The position numbers were made by a program, and so were the translations under genes. Below are positions 22,290 to 34,100 of a DNA stretch of 64,000 nt, piece after piece. The notes beneath the pieces are model-generated. The model saw nothing but the letters and a program-made list of their open reading frames with translations. It searched no databases and was not told where the DNA came from. Where the stretch lies: positions 463,540 to 527,539 of the forward strand of contig CAXAMN010027484.1 of the NCBI GenBank assembly GCA_963970005.1, written 5' to 3'. Within the stretch, counting starts at the first letter, position 1. Every line of letters starts with the position of its first letter. The DNA is from Durusdinium trenchii. Its lineage: Eukaryota > Sar > Dinophyceae > Suessiales > Symbiodiniaceae.

Positions 22290-22410
22290 CCCTAGGGATC
22301 CAGTCGTACCGAACCTCAGGTACGGTGAGGACGGAGACTATTGATGTAGGCGCCAAAACGTCGGGCCCAGTCGTACCTCCTGAGGTTCGGTGGCAGTGGA
22401 TCCCTAGGGA
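22290..22410. repeat. Fold-back element family A, copy 1
   Basis: Begins CCCTAGGGATCCAGTCGTAC and ends GGATCCCTAGGG; the two ends are inverted. Inside are GAACCTCAGGTACGG and CTCCTGAGGTTCGG, also inverted. A short non-coding element of MITE size; see the family note in the findings. Confidence 0.7.
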
Positions 22411-23181
22411 TATCGTCGAAAAGCTCTGCTTGCGACCGCTCCGTCGCTCCTTGTCGCTCAGTCTGTCAGAAGAATCGAAGGGGTCAATGCCAAGCCCGGT
22501 GCCTACCAGAACCAATTCCTACCGATCAGTTTGACCTCTTTATCATACAAAAAAAGCACTACTCAATGAGGTGTTCAGGACCAGGCTTGAAACCTGAAGT
22601 GAATTGGTTGTGCACGACCCCTCTACGAGTCCACCCATCCATCAAAGGCTCAAGGGCCATCTATGTCTCACTTCTCATCACTGCTGATCACTCCTTCTCC
22701 GCTGGGCTGAGAGTGCCCCTCTTGCGCTGCCAGAGCGATTGAAGTCCACGTGCCACCTGAGACGGAGGGAACCGCTTCACTCGGACCCAACGGAATTCAA
22801 TTTCCCTCCCACCCTGCGAGTGGATGGCAGTGAATTCGCAAGACATGAAAGGAGCTCATCACGGTCGTCCTCAGCAACCCAAAAAGTCCGGTACATGTTT
22901 TTGATGCTTCTTGGATCTTAGTTTAAACCTTGGTGCATCCAAACCAAGCCTCGCGCGGGCCACACCCGACCCACGCGTTTGGCGGAGTTTTGGGATGTTT
23001 TGGGTGGATTTCAAAGTGAGAATCTTCCAACGCCTTCGCCCACACACCCCAAAGACAAGCAAGGTGTGAGTCTCGGTTTGCTGAGAAGGAGCTGCGGATG
23101 GGCCCCTTTGATTGAAGTGAGAACTGGGAAAGATAAGATATAAATGATCACTGTCACACCTTATACTGTATATAAACTGTA

Positions 23182-23273
23182 CCAGGAGTCACAAAGGGGT
23201 GGTTTTTAGTCCCTAGGTGAGTGGATAATGGGCACCCCTATCCTCCAATAGGCACCCCTTTGTGACTGCTGGT
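23182..23273. repeat. Fold-back element family C, copy 1
   Basis: CCAGGAGTCACAAAGGGGTG at the left pairs with GGCACCCCTTTGTGACTGCTGG at the right; the loop carries CCCTAGGTGAGTGGATAATG. About 92 bp, no coding capacity. Confidence 0.75.
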
Positions 23274-23514
23274 ATATATATATATATACGCAAATGATAT
23301 GACCATGATCCTCTGTCTTGGGGTTGGATCGTCTCATCGTCTAGTCTATCTGTTCCAGGGAAGAAAAAAGCCACTGAAGTAGGGTGGAACAAGGGATCCT
23401 TGTCAGGCCTCTACACCAGAATCTGATGAACAACTCCCTTCCACGTCCACTTGCCAAGGTACATCCCCGTCTCCTCGAGCTCTGAGGCATAGCAAGATCT
23501 TATGTACACCTAAG

Positions 23515-24392
23515 TTGGGCCCAAACAAATCCTTCCAATGATGCCAAATCCCTTCACTCAGTGCCAGGGCCCGGAGAATCTCGCAGGCTCCCAAAATGGC
23601 TGCTTGGCATACACCAGATGCTGGAGCATACGAGTGGAAGGTTCCCTATACCAGCACCAACTCTGAAACATGTCTTGCTTTCATGACGAACCCAAGGGCA
23701 CCACACCCAACGAACCCGCTACGCTTCGGCCTCTGAGTCGCCGGGCCGAAGAGTGCCGCCATGGACGCCACTCCAAAGCCCACACCGCCTGAGATGACAG
23801 ACCATGGGTTTTTTGACACCTTCCGTCCCCAGACGTTCCATGGATGGAATAGTTACATACATTTATATATATACTCCTATTTATGATCCTTCATGTATGT
23901 AACGATTCCATAGACTGTCTGGGATGTCAACATGGATAAGACCCTGCACCACATGAAGTGTTTCCGCCAAGTCCTGCGCATGGGGAGTAGACCTTCTTCT
24001 TCATGCAGAATTTGGTTAGTAGGATTTGTGGTTCCCCTTCAGTCAACAAGCTCCAGCCTCATGGATGAATGATGACTCATATGATCAACAATTCCAAGCA
24101 ACATGGGCAACTGGGGAGCAGAACGGCTAGACCGGGACCGGTGAGAATCTGATGCTACACGTTGCTCGCTCGTTTCAGTCTCATCTTCCCCGCCCAATTG
24201 TCATGCAAGGCATTCTAAGGTTTCTCACCGATACTTAGCTCGGGCGTCTGGTGTTTATCAAATCGGCTGTGTGGCCGAGAACAGCCGCTGCGTCGAAGTC
24301 CATCTCCTCACACGGCACCGTGGTGAAACTGGGCACATCAGTTGGGACCGGCCGCCGGGCAGCTTCTTCATGCGATGACCATGCAGGGAGTG
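23515..24392 (-). CDS. Unrecognised multi-exon gene (three candidate exons)
   Basis: Three minus-strand stretches look coding. About 24392-24250 gives VPTDVPSFTTVPCEEMDFDA and then AVLGHTAD. About 23808-23680, after acceptor CTGTCATCTCAG, gives GGVGFGVASMAALFGPATQ and SGFVGCGALGFVMKARH, a Gly-rich hydrophobic segment that could span a membrane. About 23600-23515 gives CEILRALALSEGIWHHWKD and ends at an AG|GTGTAC donor. Their order and strand allow one gene, but phases were not all checked and no family is recognised. The ends of the gene are not found. Confidence 0.35.
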
Positions 24393-24683
24393 ATGGGGAA
24401 ATACGGTGAACACTCTCCCGGCGGGGGAAAGATCCATCGCCTCCCATATTACATGACGCCTCTTGTAAGAGTATACAGTATACATGATAGTCAAAGTGCT
24501 GACCCAAAGTCAAGCTGGGGATATCCTGCTGTTCAATGTTTTTTGAGTGAGATAGCTGGTCTTCATGATTTTCGGACACAAACATACACATCTAGCCAAT
24601 CTGAGCCCTGCTTGACATACTGGAGTAGCTATGATACTATGACTCCAAGTCTTCTTACAGATAGGCTTTTGACCCTTCATTAC

Positions 24684-24735
24684 CGTAACCCTCCCATCAT
24701 CACCCTAACCCTCCATCATCACCCTAACCCTTGTG
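24684..24735. repeat. 19-bp minisatellite with telomere-like CCCTAAC
   Basis: About two and a half units of CCTCCATCATCACCCTAAC. The CCCTAAC core resembles telomeric repeat units but is separated by spacer, so an interstitial telomere is not claimed. Confidence 0.6.
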
Positions 24736-26493
24736 GGAAGAAAGCCTTGTTGGTTCTAACGTGGCCCCCGGCTCGCCACACATGGCTTCTCCATCTCATT
24801 TCAGCTCACCCACACAGGTAGGGGTCGCCCGAGTTCGTGTCGAGCCGAACTCTCCTTTCGACTCGGCAGCTCGACAAAGGGCGCTTCCACGAGGCAGGCC
24901 TCAGCCGAGGCAGGCAGGCGGAAGGCCGGAAGCCCCTCTTGTCTAGTACTTGTAGCGTGTGTGTGTTCGTGTGTGTGTGTGTGTTTCTCTGGTTCATTTG
25001 GACATTTGGACCTCCTTCGGATGGCTTTTTGAATGGATTTTGACTGGTTTCCAACTCTGGGAGAGCAGGGGTGGAAGATACACCTGGTTTCTATCACATA
25101 TACTGTAGGACTGGTTGATGTAAGTGGCAGGTTTCAGACTAACATGACGCAATTATGGAGCAAAGCACATCTTCCAAAGAAACGAAACTAACTACACGAG
25201 TAACGTATCTCACTTCACAATACATCACACACTGCCAACCGGATTCAAAAAATATGTATACCTTGTTAAGTGTCGAAACATGTTGAACACATTCGTTATG
25301 GATGCCTATTCATAGTGGTCTATTGAATAATTAAGTACAGCGATAAACTTATATAATGTATACAGTTACAGTATACACTTTGAGCCAGCGAGGCAACACA
25401 AACTTTGACTTGCTTCAGTTTACAGTACCTCCCATATCCCAAGATCCACCTGCCCGCACGATTTGGGTCAAAAAAGTTGCTAACCTGACCTCCCCAACTT
25501 GCCCTTATAATATAGTAGGGAATGAGGGAATGGCGGAATGGCTTGAAAGGAATCTCCATTGGGGGCTCATTCCCTCGTTCCCTACTAAGCACCAATCAGT
25601 TGTTCGGGGTCCATTCAGAGGTGTGTTACCACTTTGCGAGCTAGTTGCTGAATTATCCTTTTAGTGCAAAGCAAAAACGACCTGATACCTCAGAAATGGG
25701 CGAAAGGAAGACCTGGGACAGCAAACTGAGATCTCGTGTAGCTACGTTCGAACCGCGGATCCAAAACGGCCCAGTTCCATCCATCCAGACCTCCTGGGTC
25801 CCCAGCCGTGTCGTTGGTGGCGTTCAAGCGCCGACCGTCCCGACGGGTGGGCCGGGCCTGGCCGGTTGAGGGACGAAAAGGGGACCACCACGGGTCCACG
25901 AAAGAATTCACCAGTCGAAAGAATCGGAGCACCAAGTTGGTGGATGAACCACCCCAGATTCTTTTCGCTTTTTCGTGGGCATGTCCCCCAAAACAGGGGG
26001 GATGGCCCCCAATGGAAACGAGCGAACGGGCCAACGGATCGAAACGGACCTTCATGGGCGACTTCCTGAGACTTCTCCCCCCAACGTCCGTCCAGTGGAA
26101 ACGCATATCGCACACCTCGCACACCAGGACCCAAAGGACACATCCCTCAGCGGCCACAGCTTCGCAAGACGGGGGCTGTGGCAGTTGCGGGAAGCTGGAC
26201 AGGGAGAACATGGGTTTGAGAGGCCTCCTATTCTGATGGCCTTAGAATTTGTGGCATTCTCTGAGACTGGGCGGATTCAAGGAACCTCCGGCAGGAAAGT
26301 ATACAAACTCCTTTGCTTGAGGGATACTCATTTGGAGATACCAATGCTGCTCAGGACCAGAAACACATCTACAGAAGGAAAGATATCACATGGTGTCAGC
26401 CCAAATAATCCAAATCAACCCTTCGGACACTCAAACAGCCACCCGGCCCCTCTTAACCCATCTAACCCATGCCCAAGAGTTTATGCAAATGTC
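24736..26493. other. Non-coding stretch with simple repeats
   Basis: Holds a (TG)n run at about 24955-24985 and an inverted pair around 25501-25590 (TAGTAGGGAATGAGGGAATG against CATTCCCTCGTTCCCTACTA). The overlapping frames on both strands at 25690-26236 have no convincing splice context. No gene is called. Confidence 0.35.
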
Positions 26494-26599
26494 CCCCTAC
26501 AAGTCCAGTCTGACCCCGCAAAACCTGGTCTTTTACTTCTATGAGTAGTGTTCTTGTATAATCAACTCCAGTACAATGAGGTCTTTGACCTGTCGGGAT
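26494..26599. repeat. Short dispersed repeat family D, copy 1
   Basis: CCCTACAAGTCCAGTCTGAC ... AAAACCTGGTCTTTTAC ... GAGTAGTGTTCTTGTAT ... GAGGTCTTTGACCTGTCGGGA. Collinear with 39254-39359. Ends are roughly inverted (CCCTACA / TGTAGGG in copy 2). Confidence 0.7.
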
Positions 26600-26862
26600 G
26601 TAAATATCAGAGCAAACAACAATAGCCTTGATTCAACCATATTCAACCTAAGTCTATGACCAACTGGTGACCAACCTCTGGCAAGCCCCATAGACAGAAC
26701 GAGCTATCCCTGAAGAACTTGCCAGGCAGGTGCGACTCGTAAGGAATGAGGTATCTATCCCAGACACGACCCATGGGACTGCCATAGGACTGCCGATCAG
26801 TCCAGGGGTGGTGCCAGAGGGGTCAATGTAGGTGTATATATATATATTATATATATATATAT

Positions 26863-26952
26863 CCCAGACACTCCATGTATGCCATATATGCCTACATTGG
26901 GGTGGTTTTGGGGGTCAATGTAGGCATATATGGCATACATGGAGTGTCTGGG
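26863..26952. repeat. Perfect fold-back element family B, copy 1
   Basis: Two arms of 37 bp (26863-26899 and 26916-26952) are exact reverse complements around a 16-base G/T loop (26900-26915). The ends are CCCAGACACTCC and GGAGTGTCTGGG. A TA-rich microsatellite (26836-26862) sits directly on the left. Confidence 0.9.
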
Positions 26953-28687
26953 TATAGCAGTCCCAGACAGGTCGTGTCTGGGTATAGTGATCTCATATGC
27001 ATGTGATCTCATTCCCTGATTCTCCACTTTCCTCGCACCAGTCAGTCATCTTGCCGCAAGCGCAGGTTCCAACTCCGTCGCTCATCAGGGTGAGCTGAAA
27101 AACTTGGACCCTCCGTTCGGAGCGAACAAGTCGGAGGGACTCACGCATGGTCGTGTGGTTTGTTTCGCATGGTCGTCTTCGTTCGGAGGGTCCAGGAGTT
27201 TTTCCGGCCCGAGTTGAGGTTCCAACGTTTGGAGGTATCCGCAGGTCGGGGGTTGAGTCTGATTCGGCCAAGGACTCCGAACCCCCCCAATCCCACACGG
27301 TGGCTTCAACCGCCAGGCCACAGCCAAGACAGGGGTGCGCACCATCTCATGCTGAGCCCGGAACACGTGTAGAATCCATGCGGAAAGAGCTGCTTGGCGG
27401 CTCCTAGTGTCTATTCTATAGGTCTTCACATGCGTTAACCGTCATGTTTGAACCAGTCTTTTCGAGCACTTAATAACTGAGATCAGGAGATTTGGAGATT
27501 CTACAAAGTAGGAAAAACACTGATGATATGATGATGCGTGACGATGTTTTAGGATCTGGTTGATTATTTTGTCCCTCAAGTGATCAAAAGCACTTTTATA
27601 AGATGTCTGACTGATGCACAAGCTTTGGAAGCTAAGCCACAGAAGTCCAGCCAAGCGATTGAGCAACTGGCAACGTCATGAAGCCACGCTGTATAGCTAT
27701 ACCCCAAGACCCCCATGGGCTGCCATATTTACCGATCAGTTGGGGTGGTACTTGGGGAGTAGGAACATCATCCAGATTCCACTCCCCTTAAGGGGAGTGC
27801 CAGATGCCTATGCCAAATAGATGCAAATATATATTGTACATGACACAGCCAAATTCCCGCCTCCCCCACCATGTGCAAGTGGTCGAAGGTCGTCAATCTG
27901 GGCAGAGAAAATCGTTCACTTTCACTTCACAAGGTTGACTGCTGATGGACAAAAGGAAAACCAATCTATGAAGCGTTCCAAGGAGCGTTCAAAACAGGTA
28001 CCAAACGAGCTTCTTCTATGAAACCAGTCAATGAGGACCGCGCACCCCGGTCCGAACCATCGACATAACTCCCAAGCGACGCCACGCCAGAATGTGCACC
28101 ACATCGGCAAAGTCGCGTTGTCATTAAAAACACATAGCAATCCCACTTGTAGAGTCACTTAAAGCCATGAACCTCATGACCTCTGCGGTAGCCCACCATC
28201 CCTCCTCCTATACCGCTCCGCTCCGCCTGCGCGAGCCGCTCGGCTCTCGGGTCGAGCGAAGTGCGGCCTCAGCAGGCAAGAGGCGCAGAGGCGAAAATGG
28301 TGTTTGGGGTGGACTTCAGTCATTTTCCTTGGAATTCATGGAATTCATCGAACTGTCCGACATGCTGTCAACTGGTTGTACTCACAGGATGGGACAAACC
28401 GGAAGCAGTTGGAGAGGGGTCATTAGATGGTCAAACATGGGATCCGGGAATAACACCATGCCTGCCAGGACCTTCTCAGTGACCGATTTTCAGGATTCAT
28501 GGACCTTTTACAGTGACCGATCTGATTGTCGGACGGCGGGAAGATCCTGACCCGGGTGTCTTTGGTGGTTTTGGTCATTGATTCACCACCCGAAATGCAC
28601 CACAGAAGATGAATTGGGCGTGTCTGAAGGCTTAAGGAACCTGGCAAAAATATGGATTCCCCAGCCCAGAAGGGGGGTTCACCAGTA

Positions 28688-28777
28688 CCCAGACACTCCA
28701 TGTATGCCATATATGCCTACATTGGGGTGGTTTTGGGGGTCAATCTAGGCATATATGGCATACATGGAGTGTCTGGG
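28688..28777. repeat. Fold-back element family B, copy 2
   Basis: Same 37 + 16 + 37 layout as copy 1 with one arm mismatch (CAATCTAGG for CAATGTAGG at 28741-28749). Such near identity between two copies 1.8 kb apart points to recent spread or gene conversion. Confidence 0.9.
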
Positions 28778-29350
28778 GTAGGGAACATCACAAGATCGCC
28801 TGGAAGGTCCTCCCAGTTCGACCTGGAAGAACCTTTCACCCGTGCAGTCCCGGCCACCGTGCAGTCCCCAGGAGCCCATGTCCTCCAGGCGATTCCGGCC
28901 ACCGTGCAGACCTGATCGGGCGGACGGGAGAAGCCCAGGAGACTTCGTACCTGGCTCCCGAGCTGTGCTGCTGGAAAAAGAAAGGTCAACCATGGTCAAC
29001 CTATTTCTATCTGTTCACCCTTCAGTGGAGAAATCAATCCAGAAGCGAGTGTCCGTTTCAAGCGAAGCGCTGATCTTGGAAAAGCGCCACAGCAGCACCC
29101 GCTCAGCGTCAGCTCGTTTGACGCGGCTGAAAAATGAACAAACACAAAAGAAAGAATCACAACCTGTTCAAACACCAGAAACAAACCTGAACAATAAAAT
29201 CATACTAAATCTACGACAAAAACAGTCCCAAAGAATGGAAACAACCATCTGCGACTTTACAGCTTCCCTAGTCTTGTTTAATCCATCTTCTCCACTGTGG
29301 AAGTCTCAGCCCGATCCAAACCTCCATCCAAAATCCCATCCTCAGTCACG

Positions 29351-29451
29351 CCCTAGGGATCCAGTCGTACCTTCTCAGGTACGGTGAGGACGGAGACACT
29401 GAGACATGTAGGTGCCAGGAGGCCTGCAGCCAGGTACGACTGGACCCCTGG
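29351..29451. repeat. Fold-back element family A, copy 2
   Basis: CCCTAGGGATCCAGTCGTAC at the left, GGTACGACTGGACCCCTGG at the right, with the GAGGACGGAGACACTGAGAC internal segment also seen in copies at 22290 and 56693. Confidence 0.7.
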
Positions 29452-30126
29452 ACGACCGCCGACTCGACCCGGTTCGGAGCCGGGGACCCGACCCCTGGAA
29501 GGGCGACCCAAGCTTGGAAGCTGGGGATTTGCTGTCCAGGTATCGGTGTTCAGTCGGATTCACGTCAAAAGACCAAAGCATCCGAACACGCAACACGAGG
29601 GTGATATGGACGTGTCATGGATGTGTAGTAGCCCAAACAGAGAGACCGAACCCCTTGGCGTGGCAACGGCGTCCCTTTTTGGTTTGGTTTGGGACCCACC
29701 CCCATGCTAGGCTAGGGCTCCCACTACCTCCGTTTCTGTTCGATGGGGCAGGGGTGGGTGCCACGGGGGGGCTCAGTCCCCACCTTCTGAGAAAATGGGT
29801 TGGAGCCCTAGGGATTTAGCTAGTAACTGCTACACTGCGATCCCTTCCACCCGACGATCCGCACCAGGAACCACCTGCGCCCTTGAGTCGAAGACTCCCC
29901 TTGTTTGGGCGAAAACGGCCAAGCGAAGACGTCTGGAAGGCCGTGTCTGTTTTTTCCCGAGGACGGCGTTTCCACCCAGCAGCTGAAAAAACCTCTCCTT
30001 TTCAATGCTGCTGGTTGGAAAACAGGTCTTTTCGGTAGCTTGTTTCTCCTTTTTCTGGAGTGACCGACCAATGCAACGAACACCGTCCGTCTGTTGAACG
30101 GTGACTGCGGACGGTCTCCTCTTCAG

Positions 30127-30217
30127 GTCGGAGGATCCTCTGTCCGGCGGACCGGACCCGTACCGAGCCAGTCGCTTTTCGACTGGTTCCCCTCGCTTTT
30201 CGAGCTGGCGGTGGTCG
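30127..30217 (+). CDS. Possible single exon, unknown gene
   Basis: Clean acceptor (GGTCTCCTCTTCAG) before 30127 and a GTGAGCC donor after 30217. The 30 codons between read as protein (PVPSQSLFDWFPSLFELAVV). It would be on the opposite strand from the DHFR gene. No family recognised and no partner exon found. Confidence 0.35.
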
Positions 30218-30569
30218 GTGAGCCACAGTCACAGCCATGTTCCCACGAAACTGCGTGAGAGAAACCCGATCACTTCCGGTATCCAGAGTGATCCACCGGT
30301 GGAAGTCACTGGACGCCAGAGTCAGCTGGCGTGTCTCTGCGGTAGACCACGAAGTCGTAGGAGTACTGCTCGTCCTGGCTTCTCCGGCGGCTCACCTGTC
30401 ACAAGAAGTTGGAAGCAACCGGCTGTTTTCTGACATGTGGTTTGTGGTGCAGGAAGTGTTGCATAGTTTTGCGCGAACTCTTTTCTGTGTCAATATGTTC
30501 AAAAGTCGCGGCATGCTGATCTAACACATGTTTTCGACTTTAGATCCCAACCAACCATCCCCACAACTT

Positions 30570-30666
30570 CCAGGAGTCACAAAGGGGTGGTGTTTACTCC
30601 CTAAGTGAGTGGATGTTCTGGGCACCCCTCTTCTCCAAGTTCGGCACCCCTTTGTGACTGCTGGTT
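30570..30666. repeat. Fold-back element family C, copy 2
   Basis: CCAGGAGTCACAAAGGGGTG ... CCCTAAGTGAGTGGA ... GGCACCCCTTTGTGACTGCTGG, collinear with 23182-23273. Confidence 0.75.
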
Positions 30667-31123
30667 AATGACGTTCTCAGCAGCCCTGACCTGTTCCATG
30701 AGGACCTCCCCAATTCATTCGCATAGGACTGCCGCCCCGTTTCTTTCCACCCCGGGTCCCACGCAACCTCTGGCTGTTTCGAAACAGCCAGTCCCACGGA
30801 GTGTTTGGTTATAAAGAAACCGCCCATCACCCAGCCACCAAGAAGCTAACACCTGAACCCTGGAGCCCGTCCCAAAAGGCTCACAGGCTCACTTCTTTGG
30901 ATTTCAGGGCTAATGCAATCGGCAGAGAACCCCCAAATGGATCGGATTTCGTAGATCCCCACGGTCAGAATGTATTGGAAACCGTGCGACTATCTATTTG
31001 GGGACCACTATAAAAGGAAAAGCACATTAAACAACGGACCTCAATGAGCTGGCCAAACCGGAGGAAAGAAACCACTGAAAAACAAAAAACATAAAACATG
31101 TCTTTTGTTTGTTTTTAGCGCGC

Positions 31124-34100
31124 CTCGGTGGGAAAATGCTCTTGCCAACCATCCGGAAAGTATACATCTCCTTCCACGTCCTTGGTTACTTTTTTCCCTC
31201 TTCTTTCTTGTCAAACGTGATGTGATCATGTGAAATAACAAATTGTCAGGATTCTGTCTCAAACGATCGTCCATGTCTCCAAACAAAGAATGATAGCCTA
31301 AGCGGCCCGGCCAGTACGGACATCCAACCGACACGTAACATCTTCCAGCCACACAAACCAATCAAACCACTCAAGCGGTCAATTACCATGGTCACAACTA
31401 CTTTGGAAGGTTCAAGTACAAATGCACCAGCCGGCACAATACGGGCGAACTCGCTCGATACCGCTGCTTTTCCGTCTGAGGCACGGCATGAACGTGTGTG
31501 GCCCAAAACTCGTCGGCCAACTCGAAGGATTGGCGATAGACCTGCGCTGTTTCAGCGCCGAACGTCAGGAAACAAAAAAGAAAACACGTTCTACAAGCAC
31601 ACACGGACCCCTGCTGTTTCACAGTGGAAAAAGTGGCTTTTCAAAGAACGTCTACGTGTCCCTGCAGAAAAGTTAAAGTGAAACATGAATATTGGTTTTT
31701 ATAACCCAAACACTCCATGGGACTGCAATGTAGGCATATATACCATACATGGAGTGTCTGGGTAAGGATAATTAACCTTTACAAGTGAACTGTTCACTGT
31801 ACATAATGGAAGATTCACTTCCCCATGTGGTTTTAGTTCACTTTCATTCACTTTCCACAGTAGGAAGGTTTGCCGTTCCAAAATCGGAAATATCCCAGAG
31901 AACCCTAAAGTGCACATGTCACTCTTCAAAGTGGATGACATATTTTGCTGGGTCAAATCTCTCTTATCATCAAATTTGACAATACATGTTCAGTCACTTT
32001 CCTACAATCCATCAACCATCATCCAAGAAGAGAACACATAGAAGTAGGTTACTTTTTACTCATTGAGTCAACCCCTCATTCTGAACAAATAAAAAGAAAC
32101 AAGCATGGAAAGACACATAAACCAGGACCTTCCCAGTGACCGGACGGGAGCACAAAGAGGCCTGCAAGTTCGCTCACTTACCAATCCTGAAGTTCGGTCA
32201 CAAACAGTTCGGTCCAGCACAAACCCTAGAAGTCCAACCACCATTCATTTAATAGGCTTTACCAAACAACCATTGTTTGACTAAGGATTTTACACGATGA
32301 AACCAGGTCAATGATTTTCGAGGTGGTCGGACGGAAGTCCAAGGCAAACGCATTAAGCACATCTTGCTCCTGGTCCTGGAAAACCATGGTAAAACCATGG
32401 TAAAATGTCATGTTCCAGAATCCGACTGTAAAACCTCATGTAAAACTATCCCTGCCTCCGTTCCGCCCAGAATCCAAATATCTCCGCCCCGCTCATGAGC
32501 CACCTGCGACGAGTCAAACCGGGTGCATGGTTTCAAGAAGCTTCATGAATGATCCCTGTTCTTGGTGTAGAAACAGGATGAAGCAGGATGAAACCAGAAG
32601 CAGAAGTGATGTTGTATGATTTTGTTGTGTTTTGTTCTTTCTTGCATCAACCGTTCCACTCCTGGTCATGAGGCGTACTGGGAGAAGGCTTGCCATGAGC
32701 GCTTACAGCTGGGTTGAAGGGTGGCCCGGTCTTGCGGCCGGTGTGTCAGCGTCAATCATTTCAAGGAACTGAACTGAACATCCCTACACCTCCAGTCGTA
32801 CCTCCTCAGGTTCGGTATGACTGGACCCAACAATGGCACCCGGGCCCCGGTCGTCCCACCGAACCTCAGAAGGTACGACTGGAGGCCTAGGGCATATTTT
32901 TTTCGGAAGCCACCACCCAAAAGAACTCTGAAAAGCCAAAGCTCCAAGTGCGTCAGGTCGTTGGTCCAATTTTGCATCACCAACCCCCATCCACCTGTCC
33001 AATGATACGTATCTGCTTGGCTATCACAATGGGTTCCGTTCGCGTGGTGTCCAGGCGGGTCTCACGTCGTCCGGCCTTCATGGCCTCCGGCAGGGAATCA
33101 CGAAGCACGGCATCTGGGCAGTGCAAGTCCTTCTGCTTGGAGAGCACGATGTGAAGATCTGGTGATGCGGCACCCACGTTCGAACAGTGGATGCGTTCAG
33201 CACGTTCTAACACTGCCCAGTGCTGGATGAAAGGAGTGATCCGAGCGGACTATTGGAGTGATAAGCAAACTACTGGCAGTGTAGCATCCATCTCCCAAGC
33301 GCCGAAATATGTCCAAATATCCCCCTGTGAATTCACCCTGACCCCAAAGGGTGGTCATTTTATAGATATAAAACGGTACCCCCAGGGTACTGGCACTATA
33401 AAATCTGGGCACCCAAGGTAGGCAAGAAGGGCGGCAGAATATAGAATCACACACCCCATGGTTAAAATCTAGCCCACTATAAAATCACCTGCAAAAATGG
33501 TACTCTATAGATTCACGCACCCCAATGGAAGCATCAGGTCGATCTAGTAGGTAACATCAAGTAGGTGGCCTCATTCTTTAGTGACACCCCAGGGCTACGG
33601 CAACCACGATACGGACATGCACGGGCAAATTCCGATGATCTCCGAATCTGCGACGCAGATTTTTTACCTTCGCGTTCTCAGACAGGGTCTACTATAAAAT
33701 GACCCACCCCGAGGTGGGTCATTTTATAGAGAACCACGGGATTTTTCCTCTATAGAATACCCTCTATAGAATGCACCAAAAAGACCCCCAGGGTACCATG
33801 GTTTATAGAGGAAATTCGCTGGACTATGTCCAAATGCTCTAAGAGAAGATTTGGATCTCAGCGCGCCTCAGTCGCCCAGGCGCACGCCGCGCATCTCCGA
33901 GCCCTTCGGCTCCCCACCTGAGCCGGGCATCGCTTGGCCGAGCTCCTCGTAGCAGCGGCGGCCGCTGATGCAGGTGCCACCCTTCACGGCAGCAAGGAAG
34001 TGACTCCAGTCCTGTCCAACACACTTGGAGCTGGCGACAGCCCAACAAAAATCCTTCCAAATCCCTCTTGGGAACTCCTCAAAGGGTCCTGTAGACTTAG

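Noticed and set aside
24684-24735. True interstitial telomere
   Set aside because: The repeat units are separated by CCATCATCA spacer, so this is a minisatellite.
25690-26544. Overlapping 130-190 codon frames on both strands
   Set aside because: Arg/Pro/Gly-rich in every frame with no splice signals or motifs; typical shadows of GC-rich non-coding sequence.
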